Below, piece by piece: positions 26,229 to 33,386 of a DNA stretch of 54,129 nt. A program made the position numbers and the translations under genes. This DNA comes from Halomonas campaniensis. Its GTDB lineage: Bacteria; Pseudomonadota; Gammaproteobacteria; Pseudomonadales; Halomonadaceae. The notes beneath the pieces are model-generated. The model did no database searches and had not been told where the DNA came from. It was given only the letters and a program-made list of their open reading frames with translations. How positions within the stretch are numbered: position 1 is the stretch's first letter; each line of letters starts with the position of its first letter. The stretch covers positions 1-54,129 of the forward strand of contig NZ_JACHZF010000024.1 in NCBI RefSeq assembly GCF_014193375.1, read 5' to 3'.

Positions 26229-26983
26229 TCCAGCCCGAATCCCTGCTGCTCGGCCTGTGGCTGGCCCACCTGGCGGCAGACTTCCTGCTGCAGCCGGGGG
26301 CCTGGGTCGAGGAGCGCTATCGCCTGCGGCAGCGTTCACCCCGGCTGGCACTGCATGCGCTGCTCCACGGCCTGCTGGCCGGCGGGGTGCTGGCGATCGC
26401 CGCGACCCGGGAGACCGGCCACGGGCCCGGGACGGTGCTGCTCGCGGCACTGGCGGTGGCAATGAGCCACTGGCTGATCGACCTGGCCAAGGCCGCCCTC
26501 CCGGCCCGGCAGCTGCGCTGGTTTATGATCGACCAGGCCCTGCACCTGCTGGTGCTGGCCCTGATCTGGCTGGCCTGGATCGGCAGCACCCGGCCGGTGG
26601 CCGCCCTGATGCACTGGCTGGCGACACCGGAGGTGCTGGGGGTGGCTACCGCCTACCTGCTGGTGTCACGGCCGCTGGCCATCGCGATCGCCCTGGTGAT
26701 GCAGCGCTGGAGCCAGCAGCTCGAGAACACCGGCACCCTGGCCCAGGCCGGGGCGCGCATCGGGATGCTCGAACGCTTCCTGGTGCTGACGCTGGTGCTG
26801 CTCGACCAGCTGACCGCCGTGGGTTTCCTGCTGGCGGCCAAGTCGGTGCTGCGCTTCGGCGACCTGCGCGAGGCCCAGGACCGCAAGCTGACCGAATACG
26901 TGCTGCTGGGCACCCTGCTCAGCGTCTCGACGACCCTGGCGCTGGGCCTGCTGCTGCGCCTGGTGCTGTTCGGCCAGCCGTGA
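26225..26983 (+). CDS. DUF3307 family membrane protein
   Basis: 252 aa with about six membrane helices. The N-terminal GLWLAHLAADFLLQP, the HALLHGLLAGG helix and the SHWLIDLAKA motif are characteristic of DUF3307, inner-membrane proteins of unknown function in which conserved Asp and His residues lie in the membrane. It is co-translated with the SatD-like gene (ATGA overlap). This pairing recurs in my memory of other genomes, suggesting a membrane protein whose synthesis or activity is tuned by its SatD partner. No terminator is visible before the convergent lipoprotein gene 21 bases on. Confidence 0.87.
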   Translation: MIQPESLLLGLWLAHLAADFLLQPGAWVEERYRLRQRSPRLALHALLHGLLAGGVLAIAATRETGHGPGTVLLAALAVAMSHWLIDLAKAALPARQLRWFMIDQALHLLVLALIWLAWIGSTRPVAALMHWLATPEVLGVATAYLLVSRPLAIAIALVMQRWSQQLENTGTLAQAGARIGMLERFLVLTLVLLDQLTAVGFLLAAKSVLRFGDLREAQDRKLTEYVLLGTLLSVSTTLALGLLLRLVLFGQP

Positions 26984-27004
26984 CCCGGCGGCCAGGGGCC
27001 CGAG

Positions 27005-27457
27005 TCAGGCGCCGTCGACGAACGCCGTGCCCAGCCGCTCGGCGTCATCGATGCCGGCCATGCGCACCAGCGCCAGGGCCTCCTCCAGCGACTCGACCTC
27101 CTCGACCCGAAGCAGCTCGCTGTCCAGGCTGACCGGCCTGCCGCTCTTCTCGGAGAGCAGCCTCTCCAGGGAAGCCACGTCCATGTCCTCCTCCAGCTTC
27201 AGGGCATCCACGCCGGCGGCGTTGTGGCCACTGGGCAGGTAGATGGTGCCGTTGGAGAAGTCGACCGCATAGGCGACCACCCCCGGGACGATGAAGAACA
27301 GCAGGCCCACGCCGTTGGCGATGGCCACCACCGGATCGATGCGCCCGCCCAGCTGGCCCTTGCGCTCGGGGTGGAAGACGGTGCCACAGCCCACCAGGGC
27401 GGTAATCGACACGCCGACGAGCAGGCCGGCCAGGCCGCGACGAAGGAAAGGGGACAT
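27005..27457 (-). CDS. predicted lipoprotein of unknown function
   Basis: 150 aa. A basic start (RR at 6-7), hydrophobic stretch and lipobox LVGC (Cys24) predict lipid modification and transport to the periplasmic face of a membrane. After the Cys comes GTVFHPERKGQLGGRIDP, then a second hydrophobic region (GVGLLFFIVPGVVAYAVDF), an extended segment with a YLPSG motif, and an acidic C-terminal helix rich in Glu. The front half resembles YceK/YidQ-type small lipoproteins; I cannot name the family with certainty. ATG 27457 has a weak ribosome binding site (GGAGA). The frame upstream to 27637 is open by chance. Confidence 0.8.
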   Translation of the reverse strand: MSPFLRRGLAGLLVGVSITALVGCGTVFHPERKGQLGGRIDPVVAIANGVGLLFFIVPGVVAYAVDFSNGTIYLPSGHNAAGVDALKLEEDMDVASLERLLSEKSGRPVSLDSELLRVEEVESLEEALALVRMAGIDDAERLGTAFVDGA

Positions 27458-27609
27458 GCAGGGATCTCCATGGCATCCGGAACGGCGGCACCGGCGGTAC
27501 GCATCGCGGGCCGGCAGCGCGGGAAAAGGCGCTCTGAGTCTACCACAGGCCCGCGGGGCGCCCAGCGCGCCCCGCGCCGCCAGGGCGACGGCCATTTCAC
27601 GGTCGCCTT

Positions 27610-27638
27610 TTGCCGCGCCTGGCGCTTGGCCGTACAAT
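27610..27638 (+). promoter_or_regulatory. sigma-70 promoter of proS
   Basis: TTGCCG (-35) and TACAAT (-10) are separated by exactly 17 bases. The predicted transcription start, near 27645, leaves a leader of about 58 bases before ATG 27703. The rest of the 27458-27702 gap shows nothing further. Confidence 0.6.
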
Positions 27639-27702
27639 GCGCCAACTGCCGCCCACGCTGGCGGCCCGACCCGTTTGACGAGCCCGAGGAAACGCCGGAC
27701 CC

Positions 27703-29424
27703 ATGCGCGCCACTCAACTGTTGATCGCCACCCTCAAGGAAACCCCCGCCGACGCCGAGGTCATCAGCCACCAGCTGATGCTGCGTTCGGGCATGATCCG
27801 CCGCCTCACCTCCGGGCTCTACACCTGGCTGCCGCTGGGCCTTCGCACCCTGCGCAAGGTCGAGCGCATCGTCCGCGAGGAGATGGATCGCGCCGGCGCC
27901 CAGGAGGTGCTGATGCCGGCAGTACAGCCCGCCGAGCTGTGGCAGGAATCCGGCCGCTGGGAGCAGTACGGGCCCGAGCTGCTGCGCCTCAAGGATCGCC
28001 ACCAGCGCGACTACTGCGTCGGCCCGACCCACGAGGAGGTGATCACCGACCTGGTGCGCAAGGAGATCGCCAGCTACAAGCAGCTGCCGGCCAACTTCTA
28101 CCAGATCCAGACCAAGTTCCGCGACGAGATCCGCCCCCGCTTCGGGGTGATGCGCTCCCGCGAGTTCATCATGAAGGACGCCTACTCCTTCCACGTCGAC
28201 GAGGCCTCGCTCCAGGAGACCTACCAGGTGATGTATGACGCCTACACGCGCATCTTCACCCGCCTGGGGCTCGACTTCCGCCCGGTGATCGCCGACAACG
28301 GCGCCATCGGCGGCACCGGCTCCCACGAGTTCCACGTGCTGGCCGACTCGGGCGAGGACGACATCGTCTTCTCCACCGAGTCCGACTATGCCGCCAACAT
28401 GGAGAAGGCCGACGCCCTGCCGGCCCCCCTGGGCAGCCACCCCGAGCGCCCGGCCCCGGCCGAGGCGCTGCGCCTGGTGGACACGCCGGATGCCCGCACC
28501 ATCGCGGCCCTGGTGGAGCAGCACGGCCTGCCCATCGAGAAGACCGTCAAGACGCTGATGGTCCATGCCGCCGAGGGCGGCCTGATCGCCCTGCTGGTGC
28601 GCGGCGACCACGAACTCAACGAGGTGAAGGCCGAGAACCTGCCCCAGGTGGCCGCCCCGCTGACCATGGCCAGCGAGGAGGAGATCCGCGCGGCGGTGGG
28701 TGCCGGCCCCGGTTCGCTGGGCCCGGTGGGTCTCGAGATGCCGCTGATCATCGACCGCAGCGTGGCGCTGATGAGCGACTTCGGCGCCGGCGCCAACGTC
28801 GACGGCAAGCACTACTTCGGCATCAACTGGGAGCGCGACGTGGCGCTGCCCGAGGTCTACGACATCCGCAACGCGGTGGAAGGCGACCCCTCGCCGGATG
28901 GTCACGGCACCCTCTCCATCAAGCGCGGCATCGAGGTGGGCCACGTCTTCCAGCTGGGCCGCAAGTACAGCGAGGCGATGAACGCCACCGTGCTCGGTGA
29001 CGAGGGGCGCGCCATCCACCCGTGGATGGGCTGCTATGGTATCGGGGTGACCCGCGTCGTGGCCGCCGCCATCGAGCAGAACCACGACGACGCCGGCATC
29101 ATCTGGCCCGACGCCATCGCACCCTTCCAGATTGCCCTGGTGCCGATGAATGCCCACAAGTCACAGCGGGTGCGCGAGGAGTCCGAGAAGCTCTACGCCG
29201 AGCTGACCGAGGCCGGCTTCGAGGTGCTGCTGGATGACCGCGACCTGCGCCCGGGGGCCAAGTTCGCCGACCATGAGCTGATGGGCCTGCCCCATCGCCT
29301 GGTGGTCGGGGATCGCGGTCTGGACAAGGGGGAACTGGAATACAAGGGACGCCGTGACAGTGATGCCACCATGGTACCGGCCGAGCAGATCCTCGACTTC
29401 CTGCGCGAGCGCATCAAGGCCTGA
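27703..29424 (+). CDS. proS: prolyl-tRNA synthetase
   Basis: 573 aa, matching the 572 aa of E. coli ProS. Class II synthetase that charges tRNA-Pro. Motif 2 lies in [20 protein letters not shown] (shortened) and motif 3 in [17 protein letters not shown]; the [13 protein letters not shown] segment binds the adenylate. The long insertion between motifs 2 and 3 (about residues 225-405) is the bacterial editing domain that hydrolyses Ala-tRNA-Pro, with the conserved VKTLMVH and [11 protein letters not shown] blocks. The C-terminal anticodon-binding domain follows. It has its own promoter and may be co-transcribed with the lytic transglycosylase 13 bases downstream. Confidence 0.97.
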   Translation: MRATQLLIATLKETPADAEVISHQLMLRSGMIRRLTSGLYTWLPLGLRTLRKVERIVREEMDRAGAQEVLMPAVQPAELWQESGRWEQYGPELLRLKDRHQRDYCVGPTHEEVITDLVRKEIASYKQLPANFYQIQTKFRDEIRPRFGVMRSREFIMKDAYSFHVDEASLQETYQVMYDAYTRIFTRLGLDFRPVIADNGAIGGTGSHEFHVLADSGEDDIVFSTESDYAANMEKADALPAPLGSHPERPAPAEALRLVDTPDARTIAALVEQHGLPIEKTVKTLMVHAAEGGLIALLVRGDHELNEVKAENLPQVAAPLTMASEEEIRAAVGAGPGSLGPVGLEMPLIIDRSVALMSDFGAGANVDGKHYFGINWERDVALPEVYDIRNAVEGDPSPDGHGTLSIKRGIEVGHVFQLGRKYSEAMNATVLGDEGRAIHPWMGCYGIGVTRVVAAAIEQNHDDAGIIWPDAIAPFQIALVPMNAHKSQRVREESEKLYAELTEAGFEVLLDDRDLRPGAKFADHELMGLPHRLVVGDRGLDKGELEYKGRRDSDATMVPAEQILDFLRERIKA

Positions 29425-29437
29425 GGCTCGTCGCCAC

Positions 29438-30091
29438 ATGATCCCCGTCGCCGCCGGCCTGGTGGCGACGTGGCTGGCCGCCGCAACGGCGGCGGCCAGC
29501 GATGATACCTTCCTGGCCGCCCTGGAGGCCGACCGGCGCCCGCTGGTGGTCCAGGCGCTCCCGGCCACTCCCGCCACGCTGCGCACGACCCTCGACGACA
29601 GCCTCGCCGCTCCTCGCGATCCGGCCCAGATCTGGGCCGCCCGCCAGTGGCACAACGCCATGGAGCCGGCGCTGTCGCGCTTCGTCCAGGACCCGGCGCT
29701 GCGCACCGAGCTGCTCCAGCGAATCTATCTCGAGGCCCGCCTGGCCGGCCTGCCGCCGGCGCTGGTGCTGGCGGTGATCCAGGTGGAGAGTGCCTTCCGC
29801 GCCGACGCGGTCTCGTCCGCCGGGGCCGTGGGGCTGATGCAGATCATGCCGTTCTGGATCCGCGAGCTGGGCCTGCCCGCCGACGACCTCAAGGACCCAT
29901 GGCGCAACCTGCGCTATGGCACCACCATCCTGGCCCACTACCTTGCCGTGGAGCGCGGCGACTTCACCCGCGCCCTGGCACGCTACAACGGCAGCCTGGG
30001 CAAGACCTGGTATCCCGAGCGGGTGATGCGCGCCTGGCAGCGCCACTGGCGGGAGCCGACAGGCGCCGGCCGCGCCACCGTCCAGCGCTGA
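29438..30091 (+). CDS. periplasmic lytic transglycosylase (SLT domain)
   Basis: 217 aa. A signal peptide (hydrophobic GLVATWLAAATAAAS, cleavage near residue 20) leads to a helical N-terminal segment, then the SLT domain. The catalytic Glu is in VIQVESAFRADAVS, followed by GAVGLMQIMPFW and the substrate-groove block ARYNGSLGKTWYPERV. It should cleave the MurNAc-GlcNAc bond to give 1,6-anhydro products, and the AmpG-type transporter at 33387 could recover these. ATG 29438 is 13 bases past proS. Its 3' end meets the convergent kinase/PqqD gene with a two-base gap. Confidence 0.93.
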   Translation: MIPVAAGLVATWLAAATAAASDDTFLAALEADRRPLVVQALPATPATLRTTLDDSLAAPRDPAQIWAARQWHNAMEPALSRFVQDPALRTELLQRIYLEARLAGLPPALVLAVIQVESAFRADAVSSAGAVGLMQIMPFWIRELGLPADDLKDPWRNLRYGTTILAHYLAVERGDFTRALARYNGSLGKTWYPERVMRAWQRHWREPTGAGRATVQR

Positions 30092-30093
30092 CG

Positions 30094-31293
30094 TCAGGCG
30101 GCCTCGATCAGCCGCGACGCGGCGAGCCGGCCCAGCAGGTCGAGCACGTCGGACAGGATACGCTCGGCCGACTGGTCGCCGTAGAGCTCGGCCAGCAGTT
30201 CGGCGAGGATGTCGGCCGACAGGACCTCACGGGCCAGCAGCAGCCACACGGCCCGCCCGCTGGCATTGAGGCGGTGGATGGCACCGCTGGGCCGGTGGAT
30301 CAGGAAGAGCTCGTCGCCCAGCGGATACGCCTGCACCTCGCCCGCCGGCCGCCACGGCTGCCGCGGCGAGATAGCCGGCATCGCCATTGCCGCGGGGCGA
30401 TGGCCGGTCAGCGAGGCCAGGGCGGCCTCGCCTTTCTCAGGTGGCGTCGCCACCCGCGCCGCAAGGCAGCGCGCCGCAGCCAGCGGCTCCGAATAGCGCA
30501 GCAGCAGGCAGGGCAGGCTGGCCATGAGGGGCAGGAAGCGCGCCATCAGCGCCTCGCTGGGCGCGCCATGGGCGAAGTTCTGGCAGAGCAGCTGCAGCAG
30601 CCCCTCGCCCGGGGCCAGCGGCAGGAGCTCGGGGGCCGCCAGCCCCGCCTCCCGCTCGAGCAGCACCAGCGCGCCCAGCGGGGCCTCCTCCCCGTGGGCC
30701 GCGAGCGCCGCCCCGGGCAGGGCAAGGTAGCGATAGCGCTCATCCGTGGGGCCGGCATGCGCGTCGGCATGGGCGACCAGGGCGGGGTCCAGGCTCGCCG
30801 GCAGCGGCAGCCGCAGCCGCGGGGCGATGCCCAGCGCCCGTCCGCGGCCCTCCGGCGTCAGGGCCAGGACATCGTCGCCGAATACGCGCAGGCCGGCCGC
30901 CGCGAAGGCCGCCGTCAGGGTGCTCTTGCCGGCGCGGTGCGCATCGGGAAAGACCACCAGGCGGCCCGCCACCTCGGCAGAGCCGCAGTGCAGCCCGATG
31001 CTGTCGGGGTGCCGGTCGAAGTACTCGCCGACCAGGTCGGCGATCAGGCTGCAGGCGGCCTCGACGGCGGTGGCCAGGAACAGCCCCTCGGGCAGGGCCG
31101 GCGAGGTCTGCCAGTATCCCCCGCCATGGCGGCGCAGGCGGATCGCCGGGGACGATCCATCGGCCTCGATGACCCGGCCGGGCCACCCCGGCATCGCCGC
31201 CTGCAGGGCGCCCAGCACCTCGGGACAGCCCAACAGCCGCAGCGCCCGGCCGAGGCCGGGCAGGCAGAGGTCCTGCCCCATGGCCGCCGTCAC
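30094..31293 (-). CDS. HPr-kinase-like / PqqD-like fusion protein
   Basis: 399 aa with two recognisable parts. The front (to about 300) resembles HprK-related kinases: a phosphate-binding loop FPDAHRAGKSTLTAAF at about 114-129 and GDDVLAL just after it. The first Gly of the classical P-loop is replaced by Asp, so activity needs checking. The back (about 310-399) has the PqqD-like peptide-chaperone fold: HRPSGAIHRLNASGRAVWLLL then a helical tail. PqqD domains present peptides to modifying enzymes. The likely start is GTG 31293, overlapping the upstream stop (GTGA); ATG 31281 is the alternative. Its neighbour encodes a small Tat-exported repeat protein, the obvious substrate candidate. No radical-SAM enzyme is nearby. 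Confidence 0.8.
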   Translation of the reverse strand: MTAAMGQDLCLPGLGRALRLLGCPEVLGALQAAMPGWPGRVIEADGSSPAIRLRRHGGGYWQTSPALPEGLFLATAVEAACSLIADLVGEYFDRHPDSIGLHCGSAEVAGRLVVFPDAHRAGKSTLTAAFAAAGLRVFGDDVLALTPEGRGRALGIAPRLRLPLPASLDPALVAHADAHAGPTDERYRYLALPGAALAAHGEEAPLGALVLLEREAGLAAPELLPLAPGEGLLQLLCQNFAHGAPSEALMARFLPLMASLPCLLLRYSEPLAAARCLAARVATPPEKGEAALASLTGHRPAAMAMPAISPRQPWRPAGEVQAYPLGDELFLIHRPSGAIHRLNASGRAVWLLLAREVLSADILAELLAELYGDQSAERILSDVLDLLGRLAASRLIEAA

Positions 31294-31613
31294 CAGCGGC
31301 TGGGGGTGACCGAGATCACCAGGCGAACGCCCGGGCGGTCATCCTCACGGCGGTGATAGACATCGCGGCGGTCGCGGCGATACCCCCCGCTGGGCCGGGA
31401 GTAGCTCGGCCGGCTGTAGCTGGGGCGCGAGTAGCTGGGACGCGAGTAGCTCGGCCGGGAGCGCCCGGCGCCATGCTGGGCCTGGGCCTGGCCGAGGCTG
31501 AACAGGGTCGGGGCCACATAGGCGCCGGCGATGCCCAGTCCCAGGCTGGCCAGCAACCGGCGACGGCTCTGACGCTTCTGCGCGTCGGGGCCTTCGGGAT
31601 CACGATGGGTCAT
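31290..31613 (-). CDS. Tat-exported SRPSY-repeat protein
   Basis: 107 aa. Residues 14-45 form a twin-arginine signal (QSRRRLLASLGLG, hydrophobic core, cleavage near AQAQ). The mature part begins with five tandem Ser-Arg-Pro-Ser-Tyr units (the last ends Ser-Gly), followed by an Arg/Asp-rich segment (YRRDRRDVYHRRED) and a short tail. Low complexity makes family assignment impossible. Ser and Tyr in each repeat could be modified by the kinase/PqqD protein encoded next, with which it overlaps by four bases. ATG 31613 has GGAGAC upstream. Alternative reading: a structural or matrix peptide needing no modification. Confidence 0.75.
   Translation of the reverse strand: MTHRDPEGPDAQKRQSRRRLLASLGLGIAGAYVAPTLFSLGQAQAQHGAGRSRPSYSRPSYSRPSYSRPSYSRPSGGYRRDRRDVYHRREDDRPGVRLVISVTPSRW
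31392..31462 (-). repeat. in-frame 15-bp tandem repeats
   Basis: Roughly five copies of a 15-bp unit encode Ser-Arg-Pro-Ser-Tyr. Copies vary at silent positions (GGGGCGC, GGGACGC, CGGCCGG), so the amino-acid repeat is under selection rather than being a fresh slippage expansion. Confidence 0.85.
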
Positions 31614-31772
31614 GGGACGTCTCCGAGGTTATCGAACGGCGTTCATGATAGACGGCCCGCTGGACAGGCTCCAGGCGCCGGCCAACGTTGCGCGGAGCCT
31701 GCACATTCATGCCCGCGCCGTCGGCGCCTGCCGACAGGCGAGAGCCGCAAGCCAGAAGCCGAAAGCCAGACG

Positions 31773-31800
31773 AAAAAAAGCCGACCCATGTGGGTCGGCT
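31773..31800 (-). terminator. rho-independent terminator of the 37-aa gene
   Basis: On the minus strand, AGCCGACCC and GGGTCGGCT form a 9-bp perfect stem (loop ACAT), followed by seven T residues. It lies 51 bases after the small gene's stop codon. The gap 31614-31850 otherwise contains the Tat-protein upstream region, with no further clear signal. Confidence 0.92.
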
Positions 31801-31850
31801 ACCGGGGGGATGACTCCCCCCTCCCCTGACGACTCGTGACGACGGCTGGA

Positions 31851-31964
31851 TCAGTGCTTCTTCCTGCGGTGATCGCGAACGATGAATGCGATCCAGCCCC
31901 CGAGAAATGCGACCATCATCGCGACGGTAACCAGTCCAAAGATTACGGCATCATCCCAATACAT
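31851..31964 (-). CDS. 37-residue single-span membrane protein
   Basis: MYWDDAVIFGLVTVAMMVAF then a GGW-containing end of the helix, and a basic tail RDHRRKKH: one membrane helix with a positive C-terminus in the cytoplasm. ATG 31964 has a GGGAGG ribosome binding site. The frame is open further up to 32048, but that would cross the promoter. It has its own promoter, FNR/ANR-type boxes and terminator, making a unit of about 220 bases. Size and layout recall small accessory subunits of respiratory oxidases (for example CcoQ- or CydX-like), but the sequence is not clearly either, and no oxidase gene is in the window. Confidence 0.8.
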   Translation of the reverse strand: MYWDDAVIFGLVTVAMMVAFLGGWIAFIVRDHRRKKH

Positions 31965-31997
31965 GGTGGTGTCCTCCCGTCTCGATCTGTTGAGAGG

Positions 31998-32090
31998 ACT
32001 GTAGCCCGGAAGCGCCGGGGGATTTCTGACCTGAATCAAGTTTGTCACCGCGCCCGACGTTGGCCCGCGGCGGCAATTGATCCAGGTCAG
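31998..32090 (-). promoter_or_regulatory. anaerobic-type promoter with two FNR/ANR-like boxes
   Basis: Minus-strand box TTGATTCAGGTCAG (32039-32026) is 22 bases before a TACAGT -10 (32003-31998), giving a start at A 31991. The box centre is then exactly -41.5, the class II activator position. A second box, TTGATCCAGGTCAG on the plus strand (32077-32090), centres at -92.5, a classical class I position. The boxes differ at one of 14 positions when one is reverse-complemented. Each matches TTGAT-N4-(A/G)TCAA with a final A to G change. Confidence 0.7.
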
Positions 32091-32093
32091 TTT

Positions 32094-32600
32094 TCACAGC
32101 ACCTTCTTGTCTTCCACGCTGCCGGGGTCGGTGTCCGGCGGCAGCGGATGGCCCTTGGCGAACTCCGCCCGGGTGGCATCGCGGACGCCGAGCACCTGGA
32201 GCCGGTAGCGCAGGGTGTGCCCCGCCAGGGGGTGGTTGGTGTCGATCAGCACGCGGTCGTCGTGCACCTCGAGCACGGTGACGACCTGCGGCCCGGCCTC
32301 ACCCGGCGTCTGGAAGCGCATGCCGGGCGCCAGGTCATCCACCGGGAAGGCGCCGCGACCCACCTCGCGGACCAGCGCCTCGTTGCGCAGCCCGTAGGCC
32401 TCGGCGGGCATCAGCGTCACGCTGAGCTCGGCCCCCTCGGCCTGGCCGTCCAGGGCGCGCTCCAGCCCCTCGACGATATTGTGGTGGCCATGCAGGTACT
32501 CCATGGGCTGCTGGCGGGCCCGGGAGTCGTCGAGCACCTGGCCGTCGGCGTCGCTCAGCACGTAGTGAAGGGTCACGACCCGCTGGGGGGCGATCGTCAT
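32094..32600 (-). CDS. FKBP-type peptidyl-prolyl isomerase, SlyD-like
   Basis: 168 aa cytoplasmic foldase. The FKBP catalytic core at both ends is split by the insert-in-flap domain typical of SlyD: YVLSDADGQVLDDS, then MEYLHGHHNIVEGLERAL, the chaperone insert AYGLRNEALVREV, and the C-terminal TNHPLAGHTLRYRLQVL. A His-rich metal tail as in E. coli SlyD is absent; the end is short (DPGSVEDKKVL). ATG 32600 follows a GGAG-type ribosome binding site. It is separated from rfaH by 59 bases. Confidence 0.93.
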   Translation of the reverse strand: MTIAPQRVVTLHYVLSDADGQVLDDSRARQQPMEYLHGHHNIVEGLERALDGQAEGAELSVTLMPAEAYGLRNEALVREVGRGAFPVDDLAPGMRFQTPGEAGPQVVTVLEVHDDRVLIDTNHPLAGHTLRYRLQVLGVRDATRAEFAKGHPLPPDTDPGSVEDKKVL

Positions 32601-32659
32601 GGAACTCTCCTCGAAGCGGTAATGGGGGGAGGGCCGGCCCTGCCTGAAAGGGGGCCCCC

Positions 32660-33196
32660 TCAGCGGCGGCGCAGCTGGGAGACAGGCATCTCCAGCCGCT
32701 GCTGGCGGTGCAGCAGGTCGAGCAGCACGATGGCCCGCTCCTGCCCCTTGTGGGTGGCGAAGACGGCCTGCAGGTCCTTGAAGGGCCCCTCGGTGATCTC
32801 GACGGCCTCGCCGGCCCGAAAGTAGAGGTTGGCGGTGGCATCCTGGCGGTCGCTGCCGTGCTCGCGCAGGGTGGCCACCAGGGCGTCGTCCACCGCCACG
32901 GGCATGTCGCCGAAGCCGACCAGCTTCAGCACGCCGCGGGTGGAGCGGATCGGCCGCCAGTTGCTGACCAGGCGATCGAGGCGGATGAACAGGTAGTAGG
33001 GGAAGAGCGGCTCGCTGACCCACTCCAGCTTGCCGCGACGCTTCTTCTGCACCTCGAGGACCGGGTGGAACACCTCGTAGCCCTGGTTGGCGAGGTGGTC
33101 GGCCGCGCGGAACGACTCCCCTCCCTTGCACTGGATCACGTACCAGCGGGGAACGGCATCATCGCCTGGCTCCAGGGTCGCATCGATGCTGTTCAT
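32660..33196 (-). CDS. rfaH: transcription antitermination factor RfaH
   Basis: 178 aa NusG paralogue. The NGN domain shows WYVIQCKGGESFRAADHL, then SEPLFPYYLFIRLD, and RGVLKLVGFGDMPV, as in E. coli RfaH (162 aa); the C-terminal KOW-type domain includes GEAVEITEGPFKDLQAVF. RfaH joins paused RNA polymerase at ops sites in long lipopolysaccharide, capsule and virulence operons and prevents Rho termination. No such operon is in the window, so its targets lie elsewhere. ATG 33196 is preferred; the frame runs open to 33373 but the added residues do not belong to the family. It is transcribed divergently from the AmpG-type transporter. Confidence 0.93.
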   Translation of the reverse strand: MNSIDATLEPGDDAVPRWYVIQCKGGESFRAADHLANQGYEVFHPVLEVQKKRRGKLEWVSEPLFPYYLFIRLDRLVSNWRPIRSTRGVLKLVGFGDMPVAVDDALVATLREHGSDRQDATANLYFRAGEAVEITEGPFKDLQAVFATHKGQERAIVLLDLLHRQQRLEMPVSQLRRR

Positions 33197-33386
33197 GGGT
33201 CTCCTGTCGGGTAGCTGGACACTGGTATCACCGCCGGGGCTCTGCAACAATCGCCCCATGCCGGGGTCGGCAGTGCAGGGGCCGGACGGCAGGATCCCCG
33301 GCTGTCGATCCTCCAGTCTACCATCGATGGTGACCGCCTGGGATGACCCGCTGCCATCGTCCATGGCCCGCAAGGAGTGCTACCGA

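Noticed and set aside
27199..29157. A 652-codon open frame on the minus strand
   Set aside because: Antisense to proS; low-complexity His/Gln/Val-rich translation without any recognisable domain.
31392..31462. Short regularly spaced repeats resembling a small CRISPR
   Set aside because: The units are 15 bp, contiguous, without spacers and encode SRPSY in frame in a gene with a Tat signal; this is a coding tandem repeat.
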